From SXOA01 sp051004015 (GTDB lineage: Bacteria; Planctomycetota; Planctomycetia; Pirellulales; Pirellulaceae), in NCBI GenBank assembly GCA_051004015.1, contig JBPCKT010000042.1, positions 1-64,000 on the forward strand: a stretch of DNA of 64,000 nucleotides. The letters run 5' to 3'. The translations under genes and the position numbers were made by a program. This document shows positions 33,736 to 42,297 of the stretch, piece by piece. The notes below the pieces were generated by a model that saw only the letters and a program-made list of their open reading frames with translations, ran no database searches and had not been told where the DNA came from. The first letter of the stretch is position 1. Every line of letters begins with the position of its first letter.

Positions 33736-34635
33736 TTAAGGGAAACGTCCATCTTCCAGCGCGATGATCGAGAGGCCCTGTTCGTCGGCCAGGCGGACCA
33801 CCTGGTCCTGGTCGATGACGATGGTCTTGCCGGCTTCGATGGCCAGGACTTTGCCACGAGCGGCGACGAGGGACTCGATGGTGCCGATGCCGATGGTGGG
33901 GACGTCGAACCGCATGTCCTGCTGGGGCTTGGCGACTTTGACCAGGGTGAAGCCCCCCTGAAGACAGAACTGGCCGGCCCGGCGGATGCACTCGTCGGTC
34001 CCTTCGATGGCTTCGACCGCGATGACCGCCCGCCCTTTCACCGCCACGCTCTGGCCGATGTCCAGGCGGCCCATCTCCTTGGCTATCTGCCAGCCGAACT
34101 CGATGTCGGCCCGCTCGGCGGCGGAAGGAGCGCGGCGGGTGAGGAGGCCCTGTTTCACAAGGAGGTCCGGGGCGAAGTTGGTGGCCGGTGCGAGCTCGAT
34201 GCCGCAGCGGGCAAATTCATCCACGATGACGGTAAGAATCGTGTCATCGCGGCGGTCTTTTTTCCCCGCAATGAATAGTGGAAAGAACATTCGGAAGGTC
34301 TGCAAGTCCGGCACGAGCGACAGCCAGCCCCAGCGGCCAAACAGGACCTTGTGTTTGAAGACCTTCCCCGCCATCGTTGCCTGGGTGATGCCGCGGCGGC
34401 GGAAGAAGCCGATGTGACGGCCCATCTGGGCGATGCCGCTGGCGTAGTAGCCGTCGCAGATTTCCTGGAGCTGCGGATCCGCGTGGTTCTTCAGGCCGAC
34501 GCAGTGGACCGCGTGGCCGGCTGCCTTGAGCGCCTGGGCGATGACGACGGGATAACGCCCCCAGCCGGCGATGAGGCCGATGGGGGGAGGCACGGAAGAG
34601 GAGGGGATGGCCACGAAAAACAAAAAAGGGCGCAA
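33736..34635 (-). CDS. lpxI: UDP-2,3-diacylglucosamine hydrolase LpxI (DUF1009)
   Basis: This protein of about 290-299 residues belongs to the LpxI family, which hydrolyses UDP-2,3-diacylglucosamine to lipid X in organisms without LpxH. Characteristic segments: IGLIAGWGRYPVVIAQAL, MGRHIGFFRRRGITQATMAGKV, RDDTILTVIVDEFARCGIEL, FGWQIAKEMGRLDIGQSVAVK and VVKGRAV..EAIEGTDECIRRAG. The ATG at 34635 and the GTG at 34614 are encoded inside an inverted repeat, so the real start may be the GTG at 34593 just before PPPIGLIAG. It follows lpxD on the same strand. Confidence 0.92.
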   Translation of the reverse strand: MRPFLFFVAIPSSSVPPPIGLIAGWGRYPVVIAQALKAAGHAVHCVGLKNHADPQLQEICDGYYASGIAQMGRHIGFFRRRGITQATMAGKVFKHKVLFGRWGWLSLVPDLQTFRMFFPLFIAGKKDRRDDTILTVIVDEFARCGIELAPATNFAPDLLVKQGLLTRRAPSAAERADIEFGWQIAKEMGRLDIGQSVAVKGRAVIAVEAIEGTDECIRRAGQFCLQGGFTLVKVAKPQQDMRFDVPTIGIGTIESLVAARGKVLAIEAGKTIVIDQDQVVRLADEQGLSIIALEDGRFP

Positions 34636-34726
34636 AAAAAGGAGAGATGATGATCGTAAAACGACGACTGAACTCGGTTCTTCAAGTTTATGGTTCTTTG
34701 TGACTTTTTGCGTTTTTCGTGGCCAT
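34607..34726. repeat. 120-nt element with inverted ATGGCCACGAAAAAC arms
   Basis: ATGGCCACGAAAAAC (34607-34621) is repeated inverted at the other end (34712-34726). The interior is A/T-rich and not symmetric. It fills the lpxD-lpxI gap and overlaps the 5' end of lpxI. It has MITE-like geometry, but I see no clear target-site duplication. Confidence 0.7.
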
Positions 34727-34734
34727 TCCGCCCG

Positions 34735-35787
34735 CTACGCCGCGTCCTTGGAGTGCTGGAGTTCGCTGCCGGTGAGGGCCGCGAGCTTCCGCTCCAGCTC
34801 AATCAGCTTCTTTCGCATTTCGGGAAGCTTGAACATGGCGGCCAAAATCCGGTACTCCTCTTTTTCATCGATCGCGGGGGAGCCGAGGACCCGTTGGCCA
34901 GCCGGAATGTCATTCATGACGCCGCACTGGGCCCCGAGCGCGGCTCGCTCGCCGATATTCGTGTGATCGCGAATGCCCACCTGGCCGGCGATGATGACGT
35001 AGTCGCCGGTGGTCGCACTGCCGGCGATGCCGACGTGAGCGCAGATCAGATTGTGCTTGCCGACGCGGCAGTTGTGGGCGATTTGAACGTGGTTGTCGAT
35101 TTTGGTCCCTTGGCCGATGAGGGTGGGGCCATAGGTGCCGCGGTCGATGGCGGTGCAGGCGCCGATTTCGACGTCGTCCTCAATTTCGACGTAGCCGAGC
35201 TGAGACCCAAGCTTGTGGCGGTCCCCCGCGAGCGTATAGCCGAAGCCGTACGCCCCGATCACGGCTCCGGCGTGGATGATGACCCGGTTGCCAACGAGCG
35301 TGTTCTCATAGAGCACGGTGTTTGGAAAGATGGTCACCCCTTCGCCGATGCGGCAGCCGTCCAAGATGCAGACGCCGGAATGGATGACGCAGCCGGGACC
35401 GATTTCGACGTGGTCGCCTATATTCGCGCCGGGATCGACCTCGACGTCGGGAGCGATTTTGGCGGAGAGGCTGATGTTGGCCGCGTGACTGACGCCGAAG
35501 TGCCGGTGCTGCATCTGCGGGCGAAAGTGGCGGACCACTTTGGCGAATGCCTCGTGAACGTCGTCGACCGAGATGAACGGGATGCCCGCCGGCTCGAATC
35601 CCTCGGGCACAATGACGGCCGCGGCTTGCGAGCGCAAGAGTTGCGGGGCCAGCTTGGGGCTATCGGCGAGAGTGATCTCGCCTGGCCTGGCCGTGGCGAT
35701 GGTCGCGGCCCCGGTGATTTCCAGGTCGGTCGCGCCGCATAGCCGGCCATCGACAAGGCAGGCGATTTCGTGGAGGGGTAGCCCCAT
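34735..35787 (-). CDS. lpxD: UDP-3-O-acylglucosamine N-acyltransferase LpxD
   Basis: This protein has 350 residues from the ATG at 35787, with AAAGGA upstream. An N-terminal uridine-binding domain (IACLVDGRLCGATDLEITGAATIATARPGEITL) is followed by a left-handed beta-helix of hexapeptide repeats (IAPDVEVDPGANIGDHVEIGPG and more), the catalytic His within NCRVGKHNLICAHVGIAGS and a helical C-terminus. It adds the N-linked acyl chain to UDP-3-O-acyl-glucosamine in lipid A synthesis. With lpxI it implies a lipopolysaccharide-type outer membrane. Confidence 0.96.
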   Translation of the reverse strand: MGLPLHEIACLVDGRLCGATDLEITGAATIATARPGEITLADSPKLAPQLLRSQAAAVIVPEGFEPAGIPFISVDDVHEAFAKVVRHFRPQMQHRHFGVSHAANISLSAKIAPDVEVDPGANIGDHVEIGPGCVIHSGVCILDGCRIGEGVTIFPNTVLYENTLVGNRVIIHAGAVIGAYGFGYTLAGDRHKLGSQLGYVEIEDDVEIGACTAIDRGTYGPTLIGQGTKIDNHVQIAHNCRVGKHNLICAHVGIAGSATTGDYVIIAGQVGIRDHTNIGERAALGAQCGVMNDIPAGQRVLGSPAIDEKEEYRILAAMFKLPEMRKKLIELERKLAALTGSELQHSKDAA

Positions 35788-35802
35788 CGTGGATTCCTTT
35801 CC

Positions 35803-35834
35803 GGGTGGCACGCCGACGGCTTTGCGTGGGCGTG
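35803..35834. repeat. Palindromic repeat, CACGCCCACGGC family
   Basis: GGGTGGCACGCCGACGGCTT followed by TGCGTGGGCGTG. It lies 16 nt upstream of the lpxD start and shares its core with the elements at 27323 and 44362. Confidence 0.75.
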
Positions 35835-36021
35835 TGAACGCGCCGATAGAGGGTTGAATGTAACGGAGGGCGGGTGAAATCACCAAGAGCGAAAAGTGGG
35901 GCGGGCACGGGACTTGCGCCGCGTGGATCACACACGTGCATCGTATTGGCGCGGCTTGACGCTTTCCGCGGCTAGAACCTACGATGAGGGGCTATTGTCT
36001 GCTCTCCTGAAAGTCGTCGCC

Positions 36022-37323
36022 ATGCAAAAAACCAAGGTCGCTCTCGTCGGCATGGGGACCGTCGGCACCGGCGTGGCCAAGCTGTTGCTGGATCACGGGG
36101 ACCGGACCGCCCGCCATGCCGGCTGCATCCTGTGGCTGGAGCAGGTGGTAGTGAGCGACGTGGCCAAGCATCGGGACGTGGAGTTGCCGAAAGGGCTCCT
36201 CTCCAGCGACCTGACCCGCATCACCGGCGACTCGGACATCAAGGTCGTCGCCCACCTGGTTGGTGGCGTGGAACCGGCCCGCACCATCATGCTCAAGTTG
36301 CTGGAAAGCGGCAAAGACGTGGTAACAGCGAACAAGGCCCTGCTGGCGGAACATGGGCCGGAGATATTTGACCGGGCTCGCGAGCTCGGCCGCTCTATCG
36401 CCTTCGATGCCTGCGTGGCCGGCGGGATTCCGATTATCACCAACATCGGCCAGTGCTTTTCCGCCAACCAGATTCAATCGCTGCAAGGGATTTTGAATGG
36501 CACCACCAACTTCATCGTCTCCCAGATGGAGGAGCAGGGTGCCACCTACGCCGACGCTCTGAAGGAAGCCCAGCGCTTGGGTTACGCTGAAGCGGACCCG
36601 ACGATGGACGTGAGCGGAGCGGATGCCGCCCAAAAGCTGGCGATTCTGGCCCATCTCGCTTTCGGCGCTCGCGTCCACTGGAAGGAGATTCCTTGCGAGG
36701 GAATCGAGAAGCTCGACGCCGCCGACATCCGCTACGCTCGCGAGCTCGGTTACCGCATCAAACTCATCGCCGCGGCGAAGCTCCACGAGAGCGGGCTGGA
36801 ACTGCATGTTTCGCCAACGCTGGTGAAGGTGGGCACCCCGCTGGCGGAAGTGCGGCAGGCGTACAACGCCATCAGTGTCGTCGGCGACTCCGTCGGGCCG
36901 GTCTTTTTCCACGGCCTGGGAGCCGGACAGATGCCGACCGCCTCCGCCGTCGTCGCCGACATGATTGATACCGCCGTCGGCCGCACACAGATTACGTTCC
37001 GCACGCTGGAACTCTGGTCGCAGCGGGAAGCTCTCGTCTCGCTGCTCGACCACGGCCAGCTTTCCGGCCGCTATTACCTGCGGTTCACGGTGGAGGATAA
37101 GCCGGGCGTGCTCGCCGAAATTGCCGGCGTCCTCGGCCGCCACGCCATTTCCATCGCCTCCCTCATCCAGCACGAGCCCAGCGGCGACGGCGGCACGCGC
37201 GTCGTCCCCCTCGTCGTCATGACCTACCACGCCCGCGAAGGCGCTGCCGCCGCGGCGGTGGCGGAGATTGACCGCCTGAAGGTGGTGAAGGCGCGAAGCG
37301 TGCGCATGCGAGTGCTGGACTGA
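36022..37323 (+). CDS. hom: Homoserine dehydrogenase
   Basis: This protein has 433 residues from the ATG at 36022. The Rossmann motif (VALVGMGTVGTGVAKLL) is followed by VTANKALLAEHG, AGGIPIITNI, LNGTTNFI and EADPTMDVSGADAAQKLAILA, all classic for homoserine dehydrogenase. A C-terminal ACT domain (YLRFTVEDKPGVLAEIAGVLG) provides amino-acid feedback control. It reduces aspartate semialdehyde to homoserine. The aPGM-like gene begins 2 nt after the stop, so the two are translationally linked. Confidence 0.96.
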   Translation: MQKTKVALVGMGTVGTGVAKLLLDHGDRTARHAGCILWLEQVVVSDVAKHRDVELPKGLLSSDLTRITGDSDIKVVAHLVGGVEPARTIMLKLLESGKDVVTANKALLAEHGPEIFDRARELGRSIAFDACVAGGIPIITNIGQCFSANQIQSLQGILNGTTNFIVSQMEEQGATYADALKEAQRLGYAEADPTMDVSGADAAQKLAILAHLAFGARVHWKEIPCEGIEKLDAADIRYARELGYRIKLIAAAKLHESGLELHVSPTLVKVGTPLAEVRQAYNAISVVGDSVGPVFFHGLGAGQMPTASAVVADMIDTAVGRTQITFRTLELWSQREALVSLLDHGQLSGRYYLRFTVEDKPGVLAEIAGVLGRHAISIASLIQHEPSGDGGTRVVPLVVMTYHAREGAAAAAVAEIDRLKVVKARSVRMRVLD

Positions 37324-37325
37324 TC

Positions 37326-38528
37326 ATGAAGCACGCCATCATCATCCCCGACGGCTGTGCGGACGAGCCAATTGACGCGCTCGGCGGCAAAACGCCGCTG
37401 CAAGCAGCCGCTATTCCGGCGATGGATGAAATTGCGCGGCTCGGTGTCGTTGGCCGGTCGAACAATACGCCGCTCCATCTGCCGGCGGGGTCGGATGTCG
37501 CGAATTTGAGTCTCTTTGGCTACGACCCAAACGTGTACTTCACCGGGCGGGCACCGCTGGAGGCCGCGGCCCAAGGTATCAAGCTCGCGGCGGAAGATTG
37601 GGCCATCCGCTGCAATTTGGTGAGCGTGGCGGATGGCGTGATGAAGAACTTCACCGCTGATCATATCTCTTCGCCGGAGGCGGCGGAGCTTCTGAAGGCC
37701 GCGCAGAAGCATCTAGGCGCGGAGAACCTGGAATTCGTGCCAGGAGTCAGCTATCGCAATCTCCTACTCTATCGCGGCGCGAAGGTGCCAGCGCCGTTCA
37801 GCCGCGAGACGAAAACCACTCCGCCTCACGACATCACGGACCATTCCGTCGCCGGTCATTTGCCCAGCGGTCCAGGCAGCGACTTGCTCAACACGCTGAT
37901 GGGCTTCAGCCAGCCGCTGTTTGCGTCGCATCCGGTCAACGTCGCACGACAGAACGAAGGGAAACTGCCCGCTTCACAAATCTGGCTGTGGGGCCTGGGG
38001 AAGACGCCGTCACTGGCTTCCTTCTACGAATTGCACGGCAAACGGGGCAAAATGATTACCGCCGTCGATCTGCTCCGTGGCCTGGCCGCTCTCATCGGTT
38101 GGGATCGGATTGAAGTCCCCGGCGCGACCGGCTACACCGACACCGACTATGCCGCCAAAGGCCGCTACGCGGTGGAAGCCCTGAAAACGACCGACATCAT
38201 CTGCGTCCACGTGGAAGCGACCGACGAAGCCTCGCACGAAGGGGACTTCCGCAAGAAAATCGAGTCGCTGCAACAAATCGACCGCCACATCGTCGCCCCG
38301 GTCCACGCCGCCCTGAAGACCTACGGCGACTACCGCATCCTCGTCTCCCCCGACCATCCCACCACCTGCCGCAGCAAAACCCACTCCCACGGCCACGTCC
38401 CCTTCACCCTCTGCGGCAGCGGGGTGAAGGCAGCGGGAACGTCGACCTATGATGAAGTGACGGCAGCCCAATCGGAGCTCTGTTTTGATCGGGGGTGGGA
38501 GTTGATGCCCTATTTCCTAAATCGCTAG
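37326..38528 (+). CDS. aPGM-family enzyme, probable alternative homoserine kinase
   Basis: This 400-residue member of the archaeal-type (cofactor-independent) phosphoglycerate mutase/alkaline phosphatase superfamily shows IIIPDGCADEPI, GSDVANLSLFGYDP, GKRGKMITAVDLLRGLAAL and SPDHPTT, which bind the metal pair in that superfamily. Its position exactly between hom and lysC matches the known group of aPGM relatives proposed as homoserine kinases (TIGR02535), replacing ThrB. Phosphoglycerate mutase activity remains possible. No thrB- or thrC-like gene is in the window. Confidence 0.9.
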   Translation: MKHAIIIPDGCADEPIDALGGKTPLQAAAIPAMDEIARLGVVGRSNNTPLHLPAGSDVANLSLFGYDPNVYFTGRAPLEAAAQGIKLAAEDWAIRCNLVSVADGVMKNFTADHISSPEAAELLKAAQKHLGAENLEFVPGVSYRNLLLYRGAKVPAPFSRETKTTPPHDITDHSVAGHLPSGPGSDLLNTLMGFSQPLFASHPVNVARQNEGKLPASQIWLWGLGKTPSLASFYELHGKRGKMITAVDLLRGLAALIGWDRIEVPGATGYTDTDYAAKGRYAVEALKTTDIICVHVEATDEASHEGDFRKKIESLQQIDRHIVAPVHAALKTYGDYRILVSPDHPTTCRSKTHSHGHVPFTLCGSGVKAAGTSTYDEVTAAQSELCFDRGWELMPYFLNR

Positions 38529-38554
38529 TTTCGGACACTCTGGATGGGTCCTAA

Positions 38555-38586
38555 GTCTGAATTCTGCAATCTTCAATCTGCAATCT
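38555..38586. repeat. Stutter word CTGCAATCTTCAATCTGCAA
   Basis: The short TGCAATCT/TCAATCT units are repeated just before the lysC start, the ATG at 38588 following directly. It is of the same general type as the other AT-rich stutters at gene junctions. Whether it is regulatory or passive is unknown. Confidence 0.45.
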
Positions 38587-38587
38587 A

Positions 38588-40366
38588 ATGCCTCTCATCG
38601 TGCAAAAATTCGGCGGCACTTCCGTCGCCAATCCGGAAAAAATCCTCAAGGCGGCCCGCCGGGCGATCCGCGCGCAGCAGGAGGGGAACCAGGTGGTGAT
38701 GGTGGTCTCCGCGATGGGGCACAGCACCGATGAGCTGATTGACCTGGCCCGGCAGATTACCGACAAGCCGCCGGCTCGCGAGATGGACATGCTCCTCTCC
38801 ACCGGCGAGCAGGTGAGCGTCGCGCTGGTGGCGATGGCGATCCATTCGCTCGGACACAAGGCGGTCAGCATGACCGGGGCCCAGATTGGCATCAAGACCG
38901 ACACGACGCACGGCAAGGCCCGCATCAAGAGCATCGAGACCGCCCGGATGAAGAAGGTCCTCGATGCCGGCAACATCATCATTGCCGCCGGCTTTCAGGG
39001 GATTGATGAGGACTTCAATATCACCACGCTCGGCCGCGGCGGCAGCGATACGACGGCGGTGGCCCTGGCCGCCGTGCTGCGGGCGGACGCTTGCGAGATT
39101 TACACCGACGTGGATGGCGTTTACACCACCGATCCCCGCGTGGTGCCGGAGGCCCGCCGCGTCAGCCGCATCAGCTATGACGAGATGTTGGAGCTGGCGA
39201 GCCTGGGGGCCGGCGTGATGCACAGCCGCAGCATTGAGTTCGGCAAGAAGTTCGACGTGCCGATCCACGTCCGCAGCAGCTTCACCGATCAGCCCGGCAC
39301 GATGATCGTCGCCGAGCCGGAGCGACCGGACCAGCCGGTGAGCGGCGCGGCCATCACCAAGGACGAAGCCCGCATCAGCGTGCAAGGCGTGCCCGATGTC
39401 CCCGGCACGAGTCTGGAGATCTTCAGCCGGATCGCGGCGAAGAACATCTCCGTGGACATGATCGTGCAGAACGTCGGCGAATCCGGCAAGGCGGACATCT
39501 CGTTCACCGTCCCGCAACTCGATTTCGACGCGGCGCTCGAAGCTGTTCAGGAGGCAGCGAAGTTGGTGGGAGCCACCGATGTCACGTCGGACAGCAATGT
39601 GGCGAAGGTCTCGGTCGTCGGTCTGGGAATGGCCCGCCAGACGGGCGTGGCCGAGAAAATGTTCCGGGCGCTCGCGGACGCCGGCATCAACATTCAGATG
39701 ATTACGACCAGCGAGATCAAAATCAGCGTGCTGGTCGATCGCGACCAGTCGCAGCAGGCGCTTCGTATCGTCCACCAGGCCTTTGACCTCGAAAAAGAGC
39801 CGACCGCCCCTGTCAAACCGCTGGCGCATCACACTGCCGCCACCGACGCTGCTGCCGTGGCCGAGCGGCTGCAACGGATTTCGATGGAGGGGCTGACCAT
39901 CGACGACATTTCGCTCGACCCGACGCAGGCCCGCGTCAGCATCAGCGGCGTCCCTAATACCCCAGGCATCGCGGCCAAAGTTTTCGAAGAGATCGCCGCC
40001 GCCGGCATCTTTGTGGACATGATCGTGCAGAGCCATCCCAGCACGGGCGGCAGCGCGGTGCTCAGCTTCACCGTGCCGCAGAGGCAGCTCACCCAGAGCG
40101 TGACCGCGGCCGAGAAAATCGCCAAGTTGCTGCATTGCAAGGCGGTAACAAGCAGTCCCATCATCGCCAAGCTCTCGGTCAGTGGCGTCGGCCTCCGGAC
40201 CCACACCGGCGTCGCCATCCGCATGTTCAAGGCCCTCTCCGAAGCCGGCATCAACCTGGACCTCATCAACACCAGCGAAGTACGAGTCAACGTCGTCGTG
40301 GACGGCTTGCAGGGGGAAAAAGGGATGAAGCAGCTCCAGGCGGCCTTTGCGGATGTGATGCGGTGA
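38588..40366 (+). CDS. lysC: Aspartate kinase with four ACT domains
   Basis: This 592-residue protein is longer than the ~400 of standard LysC. The catalytic domain (KFGGTSVAN near residue 7, LGRGGSDTTAVALAAVL, DVDGVYTTDPR) occupies the first ~255 residues. It is followed by two ACT pairs rather than one: segments ISVQGVPDVPGTSLEIF and VSVVGLGMARQTGVAEKMF, then VSISGVPNTPGIAAKVFEE and LSVSGVGLRTHTGVAIRMF. The doubled regulatory region resembles cyanobacterial aspartokinases. It phosphorylates aspartate at the head of Lys, Met and Thr synthesis. Confidence 0.95.
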   Translation: MPLIVQKFGGTSVANPEKILKAARRAIRAQQEGNQVVMVVSAMGHSTDELIDLARQITDKPPAREMDMLLSTGEQVSVALVAMAIHSLGHKAVSMTGAQIGIKTDTTHGKARIKSIETARMKKVLDAGNIIIAAGFQGIDEDFNITTLGRGGSDTTAVALAAVLRADACEIYTDVDGVYTTDPRVVPEARRVSRISYDEMLELASLGAGVMHSRSIEFGKKFDVPIHVRSSFTDQPGTMIVAEPERPDQPVSGAAITKDEARISVQGVPDVPGTSLEIFSRIAAKNISVDMIVQNVGESGKADISFTVPQLDFDAALEAVQEAAKLVGATDVTSDSNVAKVSVVGLGMARQTGVAEKMFRALADAGINIQMITTSEIKISVLVDRDQSQQALRIVHQAFDLEKEPTAPVKPLAHHTAATDAAAVAERLQRISMEGLTIDDISLDPTQARVSISGVPNTPGIAAKVFEEIAAAGIFVDMIVQSHPSTGGSAVLSFTVPQRQLTQSVTAAEKIAKLLHCKAVTSSPIIAKLSVSGVGLRTHTGVAIRMFKALSEAGINLDLINTSEVRVNVVVDGLQGEKGMKQLQAAFADVMR

Positions 40367-40377
40367 GTTGAAAATGA

Positions 40378-40489
40378 GAAATCTCAAATCTCAAACAAAT
40401 TCCAATAGGGAATCGAGAATTGGGAATTTGGAATTCTGTTTTCTGATTTGATTTTTCCGTCTTCAATATTGTTTGAGATTTGATATTTC
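40378..40489. repeat. 112-nt AT-rich element with 21-nt inverted ends
   Basis: GAAATCTCAAATCTCAAAC begins the left arm (40378-40398). The right arm (40469-40489) is its reverse complement at 20 of 21 positions. The interior repeats GGGAAT/GGAATT-type words. It fills the gap between lysC and the methyltransferase and could form a long hairpin at the end of the hom-lysC message. Confidence 0.75.
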
Positions 40490-40501
40490 CAATTTCCCAC
40501 C

Positions 40502-41281
40502 ATGCCCGCCACGGCCATCAACCTCTACGACTACCCGCGCTACTACGACCTTGTCTTCGGCTCCGACTGGAAGGCGGAATTTGACTTCCTCCGGGCCGCT
40601 TTCCGCGAGTTCGTCCCCGGCCGCACTCGCCGTCTCTTCGAGCCCGCCTGCGGCACCGGGCGGCTGGTATTTCGCCTGGCGAAGGCCGGCTACAGCGTGT
40701 CGGGGCTGGACCTCAATCCTCGCGCGGTCGATTACTGCAACCGCCGGCTGGCGAAGCACGACTTGCCGGAAACCGCGTTCATCGGCGACATGGCCAAGTT
40801 CACGCTCCCGAGGCCAGTGGACGGCGCTTTCAACACTATCAATAGTTTCCGGCATCTGCCGACCGAAGCGACGGCCCGCGCCCACCTTCGCTGCATGGCG
40901 GCCGCGCTGCGGAAAGGGGGGGTGTATGTTCTCGGCCTCCATCTCACGCCGACGGAAGGCGAGCCGCTCACCGAGGAGTCGTGGTCGGCTCGACGCGGCC
41001 ATCTCTGCATCAATACGCATCTGCAGACCTTCGAGGTCGACCGGCCGGGGCGGATGGAACGCTGCCGGATGACGATGGACGTCTACTCCCCGACCGACCA
41101 GTTCCAGATCGTCGACGAGCTTCGCTTCCGCACCTACACTCTCCCGCAACTCCGCCGGCTCTTGGCGGATGTGCCGGAGTTTGAGCTGGTTGAAGTCTTC
41201 GACTTCCGCTACTCGCTCGAGGAGACGACGATTATGGACGCGGCCACGCAGGATGTGGTCCTCATCCTGCGGAGGCGATAA
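40502..41281 (+). CDS. Class I SAM-dependent methyltransferase
   Basis: This 259-residue protein has SAM motif I (RRLFEPACGTGRLVFRLAKAG) followed by VSGLDLNPRAVDYCNRRL (acidic loop) and the later GGVYVLGLHLTP. The N-terminal part (LYDYPRYYDLVFGSDWKAE) resembles small-molecule methyltransferases. The C-terminal ~100 residues are beta-rich (TMDVYSPTDQFQIVDELRF) and may form the substrate lid. The substrate is unknown. The gene stands alone after a palindromic element. Confidence 0.88.
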   Translation: MPATAINLYDYPRYYDLVFGSDWKAEFDFLRAAFREFVPGRTRRLFEPACGTGRLVFRLAKAGYSVSGLDLNPRAVDYCNRRLAKHDLPETAFIGDMAKFTLPRPVDGAFNTINSFRHLPTEATARAHLRCMAAALRKGGVYVLGLHLTPTEGEPLTEESWSARRGHLCINTHLQTFEVDRPGRMERCRMTMDVYSPTDQFQIVDELRFRTYTLPQLRRLLADVPEFELVEVFDFRYSLEETTIMDAATQDVVLILRRR

Positions 41282-41291
41282 GCGAACGAAC

Positions 41292-41909
41292 CTATAAGAA
41301 CAGCGCTTTCAAGCAAATCTGCGACCAGGTCTCAAACTGGGCCAGGTCGAGATTGAGCTTCTCCACGGGTTGAAAGCCGGCGTCAATGATGTCCGGCTCC
41401 AGCGGCTTCACCAGCGGCTTCTCGACGTCGATGATGTGGACGATGCCGAGGTGGACCTTGCCGACTTCAGTCTGGTCGTCGTTGATGAGTCCGACGAGTC
41501 CGCTGCGGTACGGCGTGTCGATTTGCACTTCCTCCGCCAGCTCCCGCCGCATCCCTTCCTCATACGGGCTTTTGCAGGCCCGGTCGTCCGCCGAAATGTG
41601 CCCGCCGATGCCGATGCTCCGCTTGGCGTGCAGGCGGCTCTCCCCCTGCCCCTTGCCGCGGGTGTACTGGAAGACGCAAACCCGGCCCAAGGAGTCGCGG
41701 TAGCGAAACAGCACATACGGAATGAGCTGCTTGTAACTGGGGTCGAGCTCCATCTGCCCGCGCGGCCGGTAGCTGGCGTGCTCCGGCTTGAGCAGCTCCG
41801 TGAGATATTTTTTAGTATCGCTGGAGAAGCCCTGAAAATGCCCCAGCTTGTGAAACAGGCTGGTGGGAACGACAAGCACGTGTTCCACGGCCACCGAAGA
41901 AGCAGTCAT
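41292..41909 (-). CDS. Nudix-like hydrolase family protein
   Basis: This 205-residue protein has a Nudix-box-like segment: GIGGHISADDR ... YEEGMRRELAEEVQI, matching the G(x5)E(x7)REUxEE pattern with an insertion between the Gly and the Arg-Glu core. The preceding IPYVLFRYRDSLGRVCVFQYTRGKG has the beta strands of the fold. I do not know the substrate; phosphoesterase-type Nudix relatives of this length exist. It is convergent with the methyltransferase. Confidence 0.82.
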   Translation of the reverse strand: MTASSVAVEHVLVVPTSLFHKLGHFQGFSSDTKKYLTELLKPEHASYRPRGQMELDPSYKQLIPYVLFRYRDSLGRVCVFQYTRGKGQGESRLHAKRSIGIGGHISADDRACKSPYEEGMRRELAEEVQIDTPYRSGLVGLINDDQTEVGKVHLGIVHIIDVEKPLVKPLEPDIIDAGFQPVEKLNLDLAQFETWSQICLKALFL

Positions 41910-42084
41910 GGCGAATCCTGACGAAAGAGAAGAGAACAGAGATGACCGAGCGGTCCCTCGCTCCTAGGCTCAGTATACCGGCAGGCCGTTTTGCGGGGGA
42001 GCGGGTTGCGGATTCACGGTGCGCCTTGCTCGGGATTATTGCGGGCGGTATCCTGATAGTATTGCCCATGTGTAGGAGCTCGCC

Positions 42085-42297
42085 ATGAGTCAGACGGTTG
42101 CTTTTTCCGATGCCCTTGCCGCTGTGGAGCAACTCGACTCGGACGCCCAGGCTGAATTGGTGGCGGTCTTGAGCCGCCGTCTGGCGGAGCGCGGGCGCGA
42201 GCAAGTGGCAGCCGTGGTTGCCCAGGCCCGCCGTGAATTCGCGGCCGGGGAGTGTAAACCCATGACCGCGGCGGAGTTGATGCGCGAGGCCCAGTGA
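42085..42297 (+). CDS. Antitoxin of YafQ-type module
   Basis: This 70-residue helical protein (ALAAVEQLDSDAQAELVAVLS, then RRLAERGREQVAAVVAQARREFAAG) ends EAQ and overlaps the toxin start by one base. There is no recognisable DNA-binding ribbon at the N-terminus. Assignment rests on size, coupling and partner. A ribosome site (GTAGGAGCTC) lies upstream. Confidence 0.75.
   Translation: MSQTVAFSDALAAVEQLDSDAQAELVAVLSRRLAERGREQVAAVVAQARREFAAGECKPMTAAELMREAQ

Noticed and set aside
33472..34278. 268-codon plus-strand frame after the HigBA-like module
   Set aside because: Most of it is opposite lpxI; the first part is low-information AT-rich sequence.
35992..37230. 412-codon minus-strand frame opposite hom
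   Set aside because: hom is unambiguous; the frame has no recognisable domain.
38585..40387. 600-codon minus-strand frame opposite lysC
   Set aside because: It covers lysC exactly; no motifs and composition of a shadow frame.
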